Positions 16,224-26,400 of a stretch of 64,000 nucleotides of DNA are shown here, piece after piece (the first letter of the stretch is position 1; each line of letters opens with the position of its first letter). The stretch lies in the NCBI RefSeq assembly GCF_021728395.1, contig NZ_JAKKCM010000009.1, positions 119,144-183,143 of the forward strand, in the 5' to 3' direction. This DNA comes from Vibrio sp. J1-1. Lineage in GTDB: Bacteria > Pseudomonadota > Gammaproteobacteria > Enterobacterales > Vibrionaceae. Under the pieces are notes generated by a model. It saw only the letters and a program-made list of their open reading frames with translations, searched no databases and had not been told where the DNA came from. A program made the position numbers and the translations under genes.

Positions 16224-19200
16224 CGCAGCAAAATGAACGAGGTAACGTCGCACTTACCCCGCACTTCTTTCAACCCTACGAGCTCAGCTTCGAACAGCTC
16301 ATTCTGTGGGCGAAAAAGTTTGCCGAGCTTGTTCCTTATATTGATGAGTACAAGAAGGTAAAAGGGAATTGGAGTGCGATGTTTGAACAAAATGAGCTGG
16401 TGGTTTGCGCTGCAATACTGAGCATGGATGAATCAGCATTAAAACGTCAGTTCAAACAAGCACAGTGTCTGGATGAAGAGCAAACGTTAGAATTTATCCT
16501 TCACCTTTTTACTCTGTTAAACAGCTGGTACCGACACTTACCGAGCTCACCAGAAATAAGCTATGAGTTAAAACTTCGCCTGCTCAACCGCTATCAGGCT
16601 CAACTCAATGCCCCATTACAACAACTATTTAATTGCACGCCCGAAAACCTCATCAATAAGTACGAGCATCTCGACCCTTTGTGGAAACTATCGGATTCAT
16701 CCCAGAGCGAAAAACAAGCAGCTCAGATAACCAACATCAAAGAGGAAGCACAACATTGTCTGTCTAAGATTCTGGTAATGATTGATTCTTTAAAGCAAGA
16801 CTGTCGTGATACCTTCAAGCAATCTCTGCATCATGGTGAGCACCCTCCACAACTTGCTCTGTTTCTAAGTTTCGTAAAACTGTTTAAGCGCGCTCAAAAC
16901 AAGATCAATCAGTTTACTCACAAACATCTTCTGTTTTATTACCAAGACGTTTTGAACCAGTATCCACAAAGCGCCGAGGAAGCGCCTGTTTTTATCAAGT
17001 TGTCTCAAAGCAAGGCGAGCAAGACGCCTGTTGTCATCAATAAAGGGCAAACCTTCACGCCCGGCAATACAGCGACATTTGAGCCAATAGAATTTCGTAC
17101 TAACTACGCCATGTCAGTCACCGACGCGGAAGTGAAAAAAGCATTTGGTTTTACCCTTCGCCGTGATCCTCTGATTTCTCCAGAGAAAGAACTTGGCTTT
17201 AATTCTGGTATTAGTCGTCAAAAGATTGAGCTTGATCCAATGCAGACTGGTGCTCAAAGCGACAATACTCAAGCCTTCAAGATGTTTGGTAGCCAGCAGT
17301 TAGATGATGACAGCCTGGAGGAACATCTGGGGCTTGTTATTTCTGATCCAATACTTTCTTTGGCTGAAGGACATCGAGAGCTCACTTTACAGTTTCAACT
17401 ACAAGAAGTGGGCAATGGCATTGTGTATCAAAGATTATCTCAGCTCTATATCGAACATGATCAGGAGCGCTCCTTGCCGCAAGAGGACAGTAAGCTTAGA
17501 GATGCGCTTGAAGCCGTTGTTAATGAAATCGTTTTATTGCAAGTGCCTGTGATTGGAAGTTGGCTATACGAAATACAAAGCAAAGCACTTGTCGACAAAG
17601 TCAACGACGATAGGATATTACAGTTGGCCGACAGAGAGCCCACTCAACAACTTCGAACCGTGTATCGTAGTGTATTACTTGCTCTGTTAGAGGAAGTCGC
17701 CAAACAGCCCACGAAAAATACCCACGTGATGGAGCAAAAAGAGCGATTTTTCCGGGTGCTCGGGCAGTTAGTATCACGCTATGCATTAAATCACGTCGAA
17801 TGGTTATCAAGTGAAGATATAGACAAGATAAAGACGCTGACTCAGCAACTGATTGATGATCATGTTCTCGATAAGTCGGCCAACTCGACGGTAAACTTGC
17901 TGCTCGGTTATTCGCGTATTCAAACCTTCTACCAATTATTTGAAGAGATATTTGATGTCGCCATTTCCACTGAAGAAGGATGGCAACTCGTCGATTGTGC
18001 TCAGATCATTCCGATTGAAAATGACAGCGACTTTACCATGGGGTTTGGTCTTCATATCCGACTTGACCCGGGTTTCCCTGCAACAACAGTACCGACCTCA
18101 GCCGTTCACAACTCGAAATGGAGTTTTACTGCGCCAGCGTTAAAACTGTGCTTAAAAGCGCAGAGTAATTGCTTCCCCTACACTATCTTCCGCGATTTTG
18201 AATTCGCTCAGCTTTTGATGGAATGCCGTGTAAAAGGAGCAACACAAGTACAGCTGTTTAATCAGGATGGACAGGCCGATCCAAGCCGACCCTTCTTGCC
18301 ACTTGGAGCCCAACCCAAAGATGGCTCTTATTTAGTTGTCGCAAGTAAAGAATTCGCTACCAAGCACCTTAAACAGCTCACTTATCACCTCGATTGGTCT
18401 GGATTACCACAGGGAAGTGATGGATTCCGTGACCACTACAACGAGTATCCTTTCCCTTACCGAAACCATAGTTTCAAAGTGGTCACAGAAGTACTGAATA
18501 ACGGGCGATGGGATACGACAGATGATGGTCCACAGAGTTTGTTTTCACCGCAAGACGGCGCACTTGATCGCGAGAATATTTTAACGTTCGGCAATATCAG
18601 TAACAGCTATACGCCAACGACTCAAACGTGGCCCCAGACACCCTACAGCCCTCAGTCAAATATTCGTAATGGTCTGTTTAAGATCACCCTGGTGACACCA
18701 ATGGATGCTTTTGGGCACGATCAATATGGATTGCTTTTGAGTAAGACACTGACGGCGAATGCGAAATCGAAAAAACAGCAACCTTTGCCAAAAGCGCCAT
18801 ACACCCCGATGTTAAACCGTCTGTCGATTAACTATGTAGCCAGACACAAAGTCGAGCTGGGTGATATGACGACGAAAACCCAGTGTCGAATGATCCACCT
18901 TCACCCATTTGGTGAAGTGGAAATCTATCCGCGAAACGAAAAACACAAGTTCGCTTATCCTCGCATCCTGGCTCACTACAAAGAAGACAGTCACTTGTTT
19001 ATCGGCTTAACGGCGTCAGAGCTCTCCGGCTACCTCAATCTTTATTTTCTGCTCGGTGATAAAGCAAAGATGTTGACGCCTTATCCGTCTACGGAATATC
19101 AGTGGTATTACCTTGTGGGCGAACAATGGGTCGAGCTTCCGGCAAAACACATCATTCATGACACAACGCACCGATTTTTGACGTCCGGCATCATCACTTT

Positions 19201-20266
19201 GGATATTCCGGATGCCATCAATACCGAGCACAATATTATGCCGTCGGATTTATATTGGCTTAGAGTCAGTACCAACCAAGGCGTTGATCAATATTCAAAA
19301 TGTTACCAAATTGCGACGCACGTCATCCAAGTTGAAGGTGGGCGGAATGCAGAAGCTCAAACCCCACCCTTTGCGTCTTGGCAGTGTCTGAATAAGCCTG
19401 CGAATCTGGGCGCCATTACGCAACTCACTCCGATACAACAATTAAAACCAGATGAGACTTTTGATCATTGGGTCACAAGAACCAGTGAACACTTGCGACA
19501 CAAAGGAAGAGCGATTACACCGTGGGACTATGAGCGTTTAGTATTGGAACAGTTTCCGGATATCAACGCAGTGAACTGTTTCGCGGCTAAGCAATTTGAC
19601 TCTATCGAACACAAGCCCGGACACATTTTGCTCACGGTTATACCGCTTCACAATGACTGCAATCACAACCCTTGCCAGCAGCGTTACATCGATTCCACCA
19701 CGCTTATCGCGATACGTGATTACCTCCGTACTATCGCTCGTCCCCACACACACATTGATGTCCGCAACCCGGGGTATGAAACGCTACAAGTACGCTGCTC
19801 TGTAACGTTCACTGAAGGTACGCACCATGGATTAGGGTTACGTCAGTTGGAGTACGCCATCATGAAGACGCTTTGCCCTTGGAACAGCGAAGGTATGAAT
19901 ATGGGTTTGGGGTGGCAGTTATCGCTGTCAAAATTAGCCGCATTCATCGGCAAACAAAAAGAGGTGACCAGCGTCAGTGGGCTATCAGTACTTAAAATTA
20001 GCCACCATTCAACCAGCAAGTATCACTTACAAGACAGCGCACGTACTGAAGAGCCAATCGGCGCTGAACTTCCATGGTATTTACTGGTGCCATCCCAACA
20101 CCATTTCATCACGATTGCGCCCAAGCATCAGCAAGCGGTACCTATTGCTGCTGGTGTAGGAGACCTTGTTATCGGCGAAGAGTTCATCATCAATAACAAC
20201 ATTCAGCCCCAATCATCACATAACGATGAAGAGACTCCTGTTCAGCATCATAAGGGGACGGAATAA
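16220..20266 (+). CDS. eCIS baseplate wedge protein, baseplate J-like (Afp11/Pvc11-like)
   Basis: A 1348-residue protein, the usual giant baseplate component of eCIS. A helical N-terminal third (with HPQSAEE-type coiled segments and HLLFYYQDVLNQYP) leads to a large middle region. The C-terminal baseplate J-like part (about 1083-1240) has HLRHKGRAITPWDYERLVLEQFP, INAVNCF, and a DVRNPGYETLQVRCSV stretch. It dimerises with the Afp12-like protein around the spike and triggers sheath contraction. It overlaps gp25 by four bases and is followed after two bases by the fibre-like gene. Confidence 0.9.
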   Translation: MTQQNERGNVALTPHFFQPYELSFEQLILWAKKFAELVPYIDEYKKVKGNWSAMFEQNELVVCAAILSMDESALKRQFKQAQCLDEEQTLEFILHLFTLLNSWYRHLPSSPEISYELKLRLLNRYQAQLNAPLQQLFNCTPENLINKYEHLDPLWKLSDSSQSEKQAAQITNIKEEAQHCLSKILVMIDSLKQDCRDTFKQSLHHGEHPPQLALFLSFVKLFKRAQNKINQFTHKHLLFYYQDVLNQYPQSAEEAPVFIKLSQSKASKTPVVINKGQTFTPGNTATFEPIEFRTNYAMSVTDAEVKKAFGFTLRRDPLISPEKELGFNSGISRQKIELDPMQTGAQSDNTQAFKMFGSQQLDDDSLEEHLGLVISDPILSLAEGHRELTLQFQLQEVGNGIVYQRLSQLYIEHDQERSLPQEDSKLRDALEAVVNEIVLLQVPVIGSWLYEIQSKALVDKVNDDRILQLADREPTQQLRTVYRSVLLALLEEVAKQPTKNTHVMEQKERFFRVLGQLVSRYALNHVEWLSSEDIDKIKTLTQQLIDDHVLDKSANSTVNLLLGYSRIQTFYQLFEEIFDVAISTEEGWQLVDCAQIIPIENDSDFTMGFGLHIRLDPGFPATTVPTSAVHNSKWSFTAPALKLCLKAQSNCFPYTIFRDFEFAQLLMECRVKGATQVQLFNQDGQADPSRPFLPLGAQPKDGSYLVVASKEFATKHLKQLTYHLDWSGLPQGSDGFRDHYNEYPFPYRNHSFKVVTEVLNNGRWDTTDDGPQSLFSPQDGALDRENILTFGNISNSYTPTTQTWPQTPYSPQSNIRNGLFKITLVTPMDAFGHDQYGLLLSKTLTANAKSKKQQPLPKAPYTPMLNRLSINYVARHKVELGDMTTKTQCRMIHLHPFGEVEIYPRNEKHKFAYPRILAHYKEDSHLFIGLTASELSGYLNLYFLLGDKAKMLTPYPSTEYQWYYLVGEQWVELPAKHIIHDTTHRFLTSGIITLDIPDAINTEHNIMPSDLYWLRVSTNQGVDQYSKCYQIATHVIQVEGGRNAEAQTPPFASWQCLNKPANLGAITQLTPIQQLKPDETFDHWVTRTSEHLRHKGRAITPWDYERLVLEQFPDINAVNCFAAKQFDSIEHKPGHILLTVIPLHNDCNHNPCQQRYIDSTTLIAIRDYLRTIARPHTHIDVRNPGYETLQVRCSVTFTEGTHHGLGLRQLEYAIMKTLCPWNSEGMNMGLGWQLSLSKLAAFIGKQKEVTSVSGLSVLKISHHSTSKYHLQDSARTEEPIGAELPWYLLVPSQHHFITIAPKHQQAVPIAAGVGDLVIGEEFIINNNIQPQSSHNDEETPVQHHKGTE

Positions 20267-20268
20267 CT

Positions 20269-21096
20269 ATGCCAAAACGCAATAGAAGTACACTCAAGAA
20301 CTTTTTTCAACCTGGCAATATGCCCTCTGCAGAGCATTTCGCTGACTTGATCGACTCCTGCGTCAATCAGGTTGAGGATGGATTTGAGAAACCGCCTGCA
20401 ACTGGTTTGCAATTGACCGCTTTAGATCAGGAGCACTTGCTGAGTTTCTACCAGCAAAGTGATCGCAATACCGCGCTTTGGCACGTAGGTTTGGCTGCAA
20501 AGACCACCAATCTGCACTTTAAGGCTAACCCACTCACCAATGCCACAGATTCAGATGAAGGTGACGCTCCCGAAACCAATTTGACGCTCACCCCGAGTGG
20601 TAATGTCGGGATAAAAACCGAAACACCAGAACATGAGCTGGATGTAAAAGGCACCGTTTCCTCACAAGGTCGAAGAGGTGCAGTAACGGTCGACGCTCTG
20701 ATTCCTGCAGACGGCAAATGGCACGACATCACGGAAACATTAGAGGGTTGCCAAATGCTTGAAGTGGTAGCGGGTATCGGCATCCGCCACACAGGCCGCT
20801 ATGCGATGCTCCACGCGATAGCCATTAATACCTGCGCACCGAATCACTGGTGGTGGCAATGGCGCAGGAAAAATCCGATTAAGGCGCAACACGCGTTCTT
20901 CCGCTCCCCTGCGGACAAGTTAAAACTGAGGTGGCTGCATGAAACTGAAAAAGGCACTAAGCGACCTTATCGACTACAAATTCGAACTAACACCAGTTAC
21001 GGAGACAACCGATATATCCGCTACCACATCACGAAATTATGGGATGACGACTACATGACCAATTGCGAGATTATTCAAGAGGATAAACAGGCCTGA
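20269..21096 (+). CDS. Tail-fibre-head-like protein between the two baseplate genes
   Basis: The 275-residue protein opens with MPKRNRSTLKNFFQPGNMPSAEHFADLIDS-type residues and carries a LTPSGNVGIKTETP run (about 110-123) ending HELDVKG. This pattern is the beta-hairpin motif found before the self-assembly head of phage and bacterial tail-fibre proteins. The C-terminal half (about 135-275) is a folded domain rich in Trp and Arg. It may be a receptor-binding or baseplate-adhesion subunit. Its place between the Afp11- and Afp12-like genes, with two-base gaps on both sides, ties its dosage to the baseplate. No separate long Afp13-like fibre is present, so this could be the fibre. Function is inferred. 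Confidence 0.6.
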   Translation: MPKRNRSTLKNFFQPGNMPSAEHFADLIDSCVNQVEDGFEKPPATGLQLTALDQEHLLSFYQQSDRNTALWHVGLAAKTTNLHFKANPLTNATDSDEGDAPETNLTLTPSGNVGIKTETPEHELDVKGTVSSQGRRGAVTVDALIPADGKWHDITETLEGCQMLEVVAGIGIRHTGRYAMLHAIAINTCAPNHWWWQWRRKNPIKAQHAFFRSPADKLKLRWLHETEKGTKRPYRLQIRTNTSYGDNRYIRYHITKLWDDDYMTNCEIIQEDKQA

Positions 21097-21098
21097 TT

Positions 21099-23468
21099 AT
21101 GTCTGTGACCATATCGAAGCAAGAACATCAAAATGATCCGGATAAGTTTGAACGCTTGTTCCAGCTTGGTATTACCTATATCCAACAATTAGGTGGCAAA
21201 GTTTGGACAGACTACAACACCCACGACCCGGGCGTCACCATTCTAGAACAGGTCTGTTTTGCGCTTACCGATATTATCTATCGCAGTGATTTTGCGGTAT
21301 GCGATCTCTTGGCGGACGATTACGGTCGCATTGATTATCCATATTACGGATTAGCTCGCCCCGATGAGATTTTGTCTCCCCCGCCTCAAATACCCAGCGA
21401 GTACCAAGACTTTATTGTCAGAACCACGCCGCAGCTGGAACAAGTTTGGTTTCAAAGCTCAGAACAATATCCAAGCTCGGGCCTTTATCAAATTTCGGGG
21501 TTGCTGCAACGTTTCTATCGACGCCAACAACATGCTACACAAACCATGGGCGATGAGTCCAATCCGGAAAAAAGCGACCATACGATACAGAGTATTCTTC
21601 AAACCTACCATCAGATAAGAGGGTTAGGCGAAGACATCGAAGAAGTGAGTGTTATCGGAGAAACTTGCATTCACCTGGCAGCGACTATCGAGATAAGTAA
21701 TGATGGTGTCGATGCTAATCAGATAGCCGCTCACATCTATTATCAGTGCGCGCATTGGTTAAGACAAAGAACCAACGGAGACTTAAGTGAGCTCGAAGAC
21801 CTGATTCTAAGCTGTACCAGTATTCAACAAGTGAGAGGTATCAGGTTCGAAGCCGAAACACGACCTGATGAACCCATCGTGGCAATATCAGAGATTCCTG
21901 AGTACGCCAGTTTAATCATGCCAGAAGCCGACTCAGATATTCGCCTTCGTATCGTACAAAACCAGCATCTTGTTGCCCTGGACGTTGCCGATGTGGTCAT
22001 TCAAATTGAGCAACAATTGCAGCAGCAAACCATACAGCGTCACCATTTAACAACAGAGATGCCACTCCCATCCGGTCATCATCGCGATCTCAGTGGTTAC
22101 GACTCTATCCAAACCTTGTTCCCGCGAAACTATCAATTAGCCACAAAAACCAATACTGGCAACGATCCAAAATCTCAGGCACAGCGCCATCAATTACGCA
22201 GTTATCTGTTGCTGTTTGATCAATTGATGGCCAATTTTTGTGAGGATCTTACAAAGCTGCCCGAGCTGTTTTCAACTTCATTAAATCAACCGACTAGCTA
22301 CCATGTCCACACGCTGACGCCTCAAGAATTCAACGATATCAACAGCCATTACCCTGCCGACGCCAAGTCGAAACTGCAAGCGCTGCAATCCGAGTTCGAT
22401 AATTTTCCGGAGCGTAAAGGTCGAATCTACGACTACCTGATCGCACTTTATGGCGAACAGTACCCCGATACGCTTCATCGTGCGTTTAACCCATATTGTA
22501 GAGAACAAGATATTGATTGGTTGTTGCTAGAACACAAACAACGATTTATTCGCAACATCGCAACCATTGGTAATCAGCGAGGTTTAGGTAATAACTTGCT
22601 TAATCCCAGTCACACCGGCGGATATCAACAAAGGTTATCGATTCTGCTCGGCATGAACGCCTTGAAGAATGAAGATGAGGGGACAAACCTCAATATCAGT
22701 CGCTACCTTTTGAACATCGTCTCTGACGAAGACTATCTGAGCAGCGATATGGGACAAAAAGCAGTTTTCGAACTCAAAGAAACCGTACTGTCCAACCTTG
22801 AAACGCTACCAGAAAGCCAAGAGAAAATATCACTTTCTACCCAGCAAAAACGTCAAATTCGCTCTTCGGTCTACGCGTTAGATGCTCAAACGCTACCTGA
22901 ATCGCTGTTGCAATTTGGCCTCGATAATCAACGCTACCGAATACTCAAGCGTTCAAGGACGGGTGACTACCGCCTCTTCTTTGATATGGCAACAAAAGAT
23001 GACAAACGTTGGCTATACATAGGTCGCTATAACCACAAACAAAAGCTGATACGTTTTTGCCATTGGTTGCAAGCTTGGCTGGTCGAAATCAATCAACAGT
23101 CAGAAACACTGCACGTGGTGGAGCCAATCACACTCCGCCATCCACAGAGCGATATTGAATCGCTGGCCAATCAGGTCTGCGTGGTTATGCCGGGATTCAC
23201 CGCCCGACACTGCAGTCCATTGTTCCGGCAACAAGTGGCTCAACTAATCAGAACCAATACTCCGGCTCATCTTTGTGTTCACTTAATGTGGTTAGATTTC
23301 AATGCCTTTTGTGAGTTTGAAAATCTTTATCACGCGTGGAGAAAACAAAAAGCGTCAACCATCCAGCTATCTAGTAGCGAGCAGAATCAACAATGTGACG
23401 AGATGGCGAAGGACCTATTAACGTTCCTGCAAAAACCAGATGCCGCGCAGGAGGCGCTAATCTTATGA
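21099..23468 (+). CDS. eCIS baseplate wedge protein (Afp12/Pvc12-like)
   Basis: The 789-residue protein shows the family-typical N-terminal motif WTDYNTHDPGVTILE (36-50) followed by QVCFALTDIIYRSDF, and a middle RSYLLLFDQLMANFCEDL segment. These are conserved among Afp12/Pvc12 and the equivalent baseplate proteins of other eCIS. It forms the second large wedge protein with the baseplate J-like subunit. The start codon follows the fibre-like stop by two bases. Its 3' end overlaps the tape measure start by four bases (ATGA-type coupling). Confidence 0.92.
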   Translation: MSVTISKQEHQNDPDKFERLFQLGITYIQQLGGKVWTDYNTHDPGVTILEQVCFALTDIIYRSDFAVCDLLADDYGRIDYPYYGLARPDEILSPPPQIPSEYQDFIVRTTPQLEQVWFQSSEQYPSSGLYQISGLLQRFYRRQQHATQTMGDESNPEKSDHTIQSILQTYHQIRGLGEDIEEVSVIGETCIHLAATIEISNDGVDANQIAAHIYYQCAHWLRQRTNGDLSELEDLILSCTSIQQVRGIRFEAETRPDEPIVAISEIPEYASLIMPEADSDIRLRIVQNQHLVALDVADVVIQIEQQLQQQTIQRHHLTTEMPLPSGHHRDLSGYDSIQTLFPRNYQLATKTNTGNDPKSQAQRHQLRSYLLLFDQLMANFCEDLTKLPELFSTSLNQPTSYHVHTLTPQEFNDINSHYPADAKSKLQALQSEFDNFPERKGRIYDYLIALYGEQYPDTLHRAFNPYCREQDIDWLLLEHKQRFIRNIATIGNQRGLGNNLLNPSHTGGYQQRLSILLGMNALKNEDEGTNLNISRYLLNIVSDEDYLSSDMGQKAVFELKETVLSNLETLPESQEKISLSTQQKRQIRSSVYALDAQTLPESLLQFGLDNQRYRILKRSRTGDYRLFFDMATKDDKRWLYIGRYNHKQKLIRFCHWLQAWLVEINQQSETLHVVEPITLRHPQSDIESLANQVCVVMPGFTARHCSPLFRQQVAQLIRTNTPAHLCVHLMWLDFNAFCEFENLYHAWRKQKASTIQLSSSEQNQQCDEMAKDLLTFLQKPDAAQEALIL

Positions 23469-26400
23469 TCAAAGCTGAAAGAATAGCGCATAAACCTGAA
23501 ACTCAAGCCCACTTAATCAGACAAGTAGAGCTTGCTATCGAGTTTGATAACGCGGTCGATGCTGAACAGTTTGAAGCGGAAGCGTATCAATGGCTAATAA
23601 ACGATCTTCTGCCTGCTATGGATGAACTTCTTAACCAGATTTGCTCTCCAGATATCGTTATTTGCATTGATAGAATTGAGCTCGATACTGGCGATATTTC
23701 GAGTACAGATCTACGCCCTGCCCTGCAAACGCAGATCTTGAGGCAGTTGTACCAAGCGCTTTACCGTCAGACTAACTTGGATGCTTCGACCAAGATGCGA
23801 AAATCGAACATTCACATGTTGAAAAACCAAGCAAGTGAAAGTATCGAGAATGGCGCTAATCAACATGAACTCAGTGAGTATCGCTGGCAGAAAGCGTGGC
23901 ATTTTATCGAAACCGGGCAACTCGCGTGGCCGTTTAAACATCAACAGCGATTGTCCGAAACCGGGGTAATAGAGGCTCTGCTCAACGATCCAGAACGCAT
24001 AAACGATGCGCTTGAGTTCGCAGATAACTCTGAAACCCTCTGTTTAAGATTGGCAACGCAACTTCCAGATCATTCACTAGCGAAGCTTTTGCCACTGTTG
24101 AGCCCCAAAAATCGTTTCGCGCTAATGATCGCGTTACTGGAAACAGGTGGCGTTCAACATGATACAAGTCTGAAAACGCTGCTCTCTCATCATTGGAACC
24201 AGTATATTGATGCCGCGATTTCAAGCCGTAACTTGACTGCGCTGCTACCGCATTGGAATCGACTCATGGCGCAATACGCATCGAGTATTCTTTTTGCGTT
24301 GAGTAAACACAGCAGAGACCCACGTTTGCCCCTGCTTTTGATCCAGTCACTCGACGAACATAGACGTTTTTCTTTACTAGAACGTTTAGAGCCATTGCAT
24401 TATCCATTTTTGGCACAACTCTTATCGCGTCCTCAGTTATGGCTGGCTTCTATAGCTTCGGAAACAGCAACCACTTCGAAGGCCGATACCCCTGTAACAT
24501 CAGGCCAACAGCTAACACATCAGCTGTGGCACTTCACTTTCCATTACGTGCTGGTCGAGCGTGGCAGCCGCTTCAACAAACAGCAATACATGAAAAGCGT
24601 GATCGTAAAAATGGCCGCCATGTATAACCTCAACGCATCGGCGTTATTTTCAGATCTTCGTAATAGACTCCAGTTGACCGGTATCGAAAGTGGGCTCAGA
24701 CAACAAATGATCAACTTATTGGATGCCATAGAACCCGACATTTTCCGTGATAACGCAGACAAAGCATCACTTAGCGATACAGATAAAGAGGCATACGAAA
24801 TCCAAATCTCGTGGAATAAACTTGATCAAGAGAACACGCGTGTTACAACCAAAGCAAGTAACTCAGACTCTCTTAATGCCCTCTTACTGATTCTCCAACA
24901 TGGAGACGAAAAGAGCCTGCTTCGCGCATTGCCTGACGAACGTCGCTTTATCAAAGGATTATTGCTTTGGATTGGACAACTCGCCGCCGTACGCCAGCAT
25001 TGGAGCGAACGCTATTCCGACTCCACTCTATTTCGATTCATCGACATTATTGAACCACGAGCAAACGAAGTGGTTCACGACATCATTTCCAATCGTCATC
25101 ACTTAGAAAAGACCATCGTGACTAAAACTCAGTCAAAGCCAGTTGAAGACCATGCTCTACGCAGCAGCTTGTGGCAATTTACCCTCAGCTATTTGCTGGT
25201 TGAGCGTGGCAGTGAGTTTAATAAACGCAGTTACTTGTTGTCCCTCACGCATCAAATCGCCTCGCACCGAAATATACACCATCTCGACTTGGTTCAATCG
25301 CTGCTTTCTTCATTAAATGCTCAAACTAACTACCGGCTTGTTCAGTCGTTACGCTCTCTTTTACCAGCAGCAAAGCGTTCCAATCACAATATGACTGCAG
25401 AGACTCCACAAGAAGCACATGCCCTTCCTCAGGCAGAGCAACACTGGTTAAACACCGTTATTTCGAGCCACATAAATGTTCCTGTTGAGATGATTCAGGC
25501 ACTGGCAGACGCGAAGCCCGAACAGTGGCAGCGGCTATTGAAAACTGCGCGTTCTTCTCTCGATGCTAGATCACTTGCGGCCGTGATTATTAAGTTAAGC
25601 CAGTCAGGCACGATACAAAAACATTGGATTCAAAACTTTGATGATCACACACTCATCCAGTTGCTCGCTCTGGTGAATAAAGCCCTTTCAAGTGTTGCGT
25701 TTGATGTCCTTTCTATCCGCTCATGGATAACAGATTCAATGCATGATTTAACTCCTCATTCAAAAACCAGCATCAGGTCATCGATTGATCGACAGATTTG
25801 GCAATGGATATGGGATGCAGCGTTGACTCAAACTGGACTATCAATCTCAGCAGAAACGGCACTGCGTTCCATTCTTCGAACACTGAGCAATCACTTCCAA
25901 ATAGAAGTCGCCCAACTTGCTCATACAATGCTGAGCAAAGGTAAGCGCAATTCTGAGCAGCTCAATAGCACTCGAATAATAGACAGCAACATTCAAGCTG
26001 TGCTTGAACAGGTGTTAATGGAACGAACGTCTGGAACCGATCTTTCATCGTCTCAACGACAACTTTGGCTCTCTGCCTCTTTGTCACAAGATGAAACCAT
26101 CACCCACATTACCAATTGGGATTTTCTGCAATCGAGTCAATTTGATGAGGCCAAATTGGAGCTGGCACTGAGTCGCCATCATCACGCATTATGGACGCGT
26201 CTATCGGCGGAGCTACTCAATCCAGAAAAGCTCACGAGTTGGATAGACAGACTGACAGACCACTATCACTTTCAAGTGTTCGCGCAACAACGTAACGAGT
26301 TCGTACCTGTCATGGTTAGCCTATATCAGGCGCTTTCTGTGTTGATGGGAAAGACACAAAAATGGAGACAAGTATTTTGGCGTGTCATCTATCACCGCTT

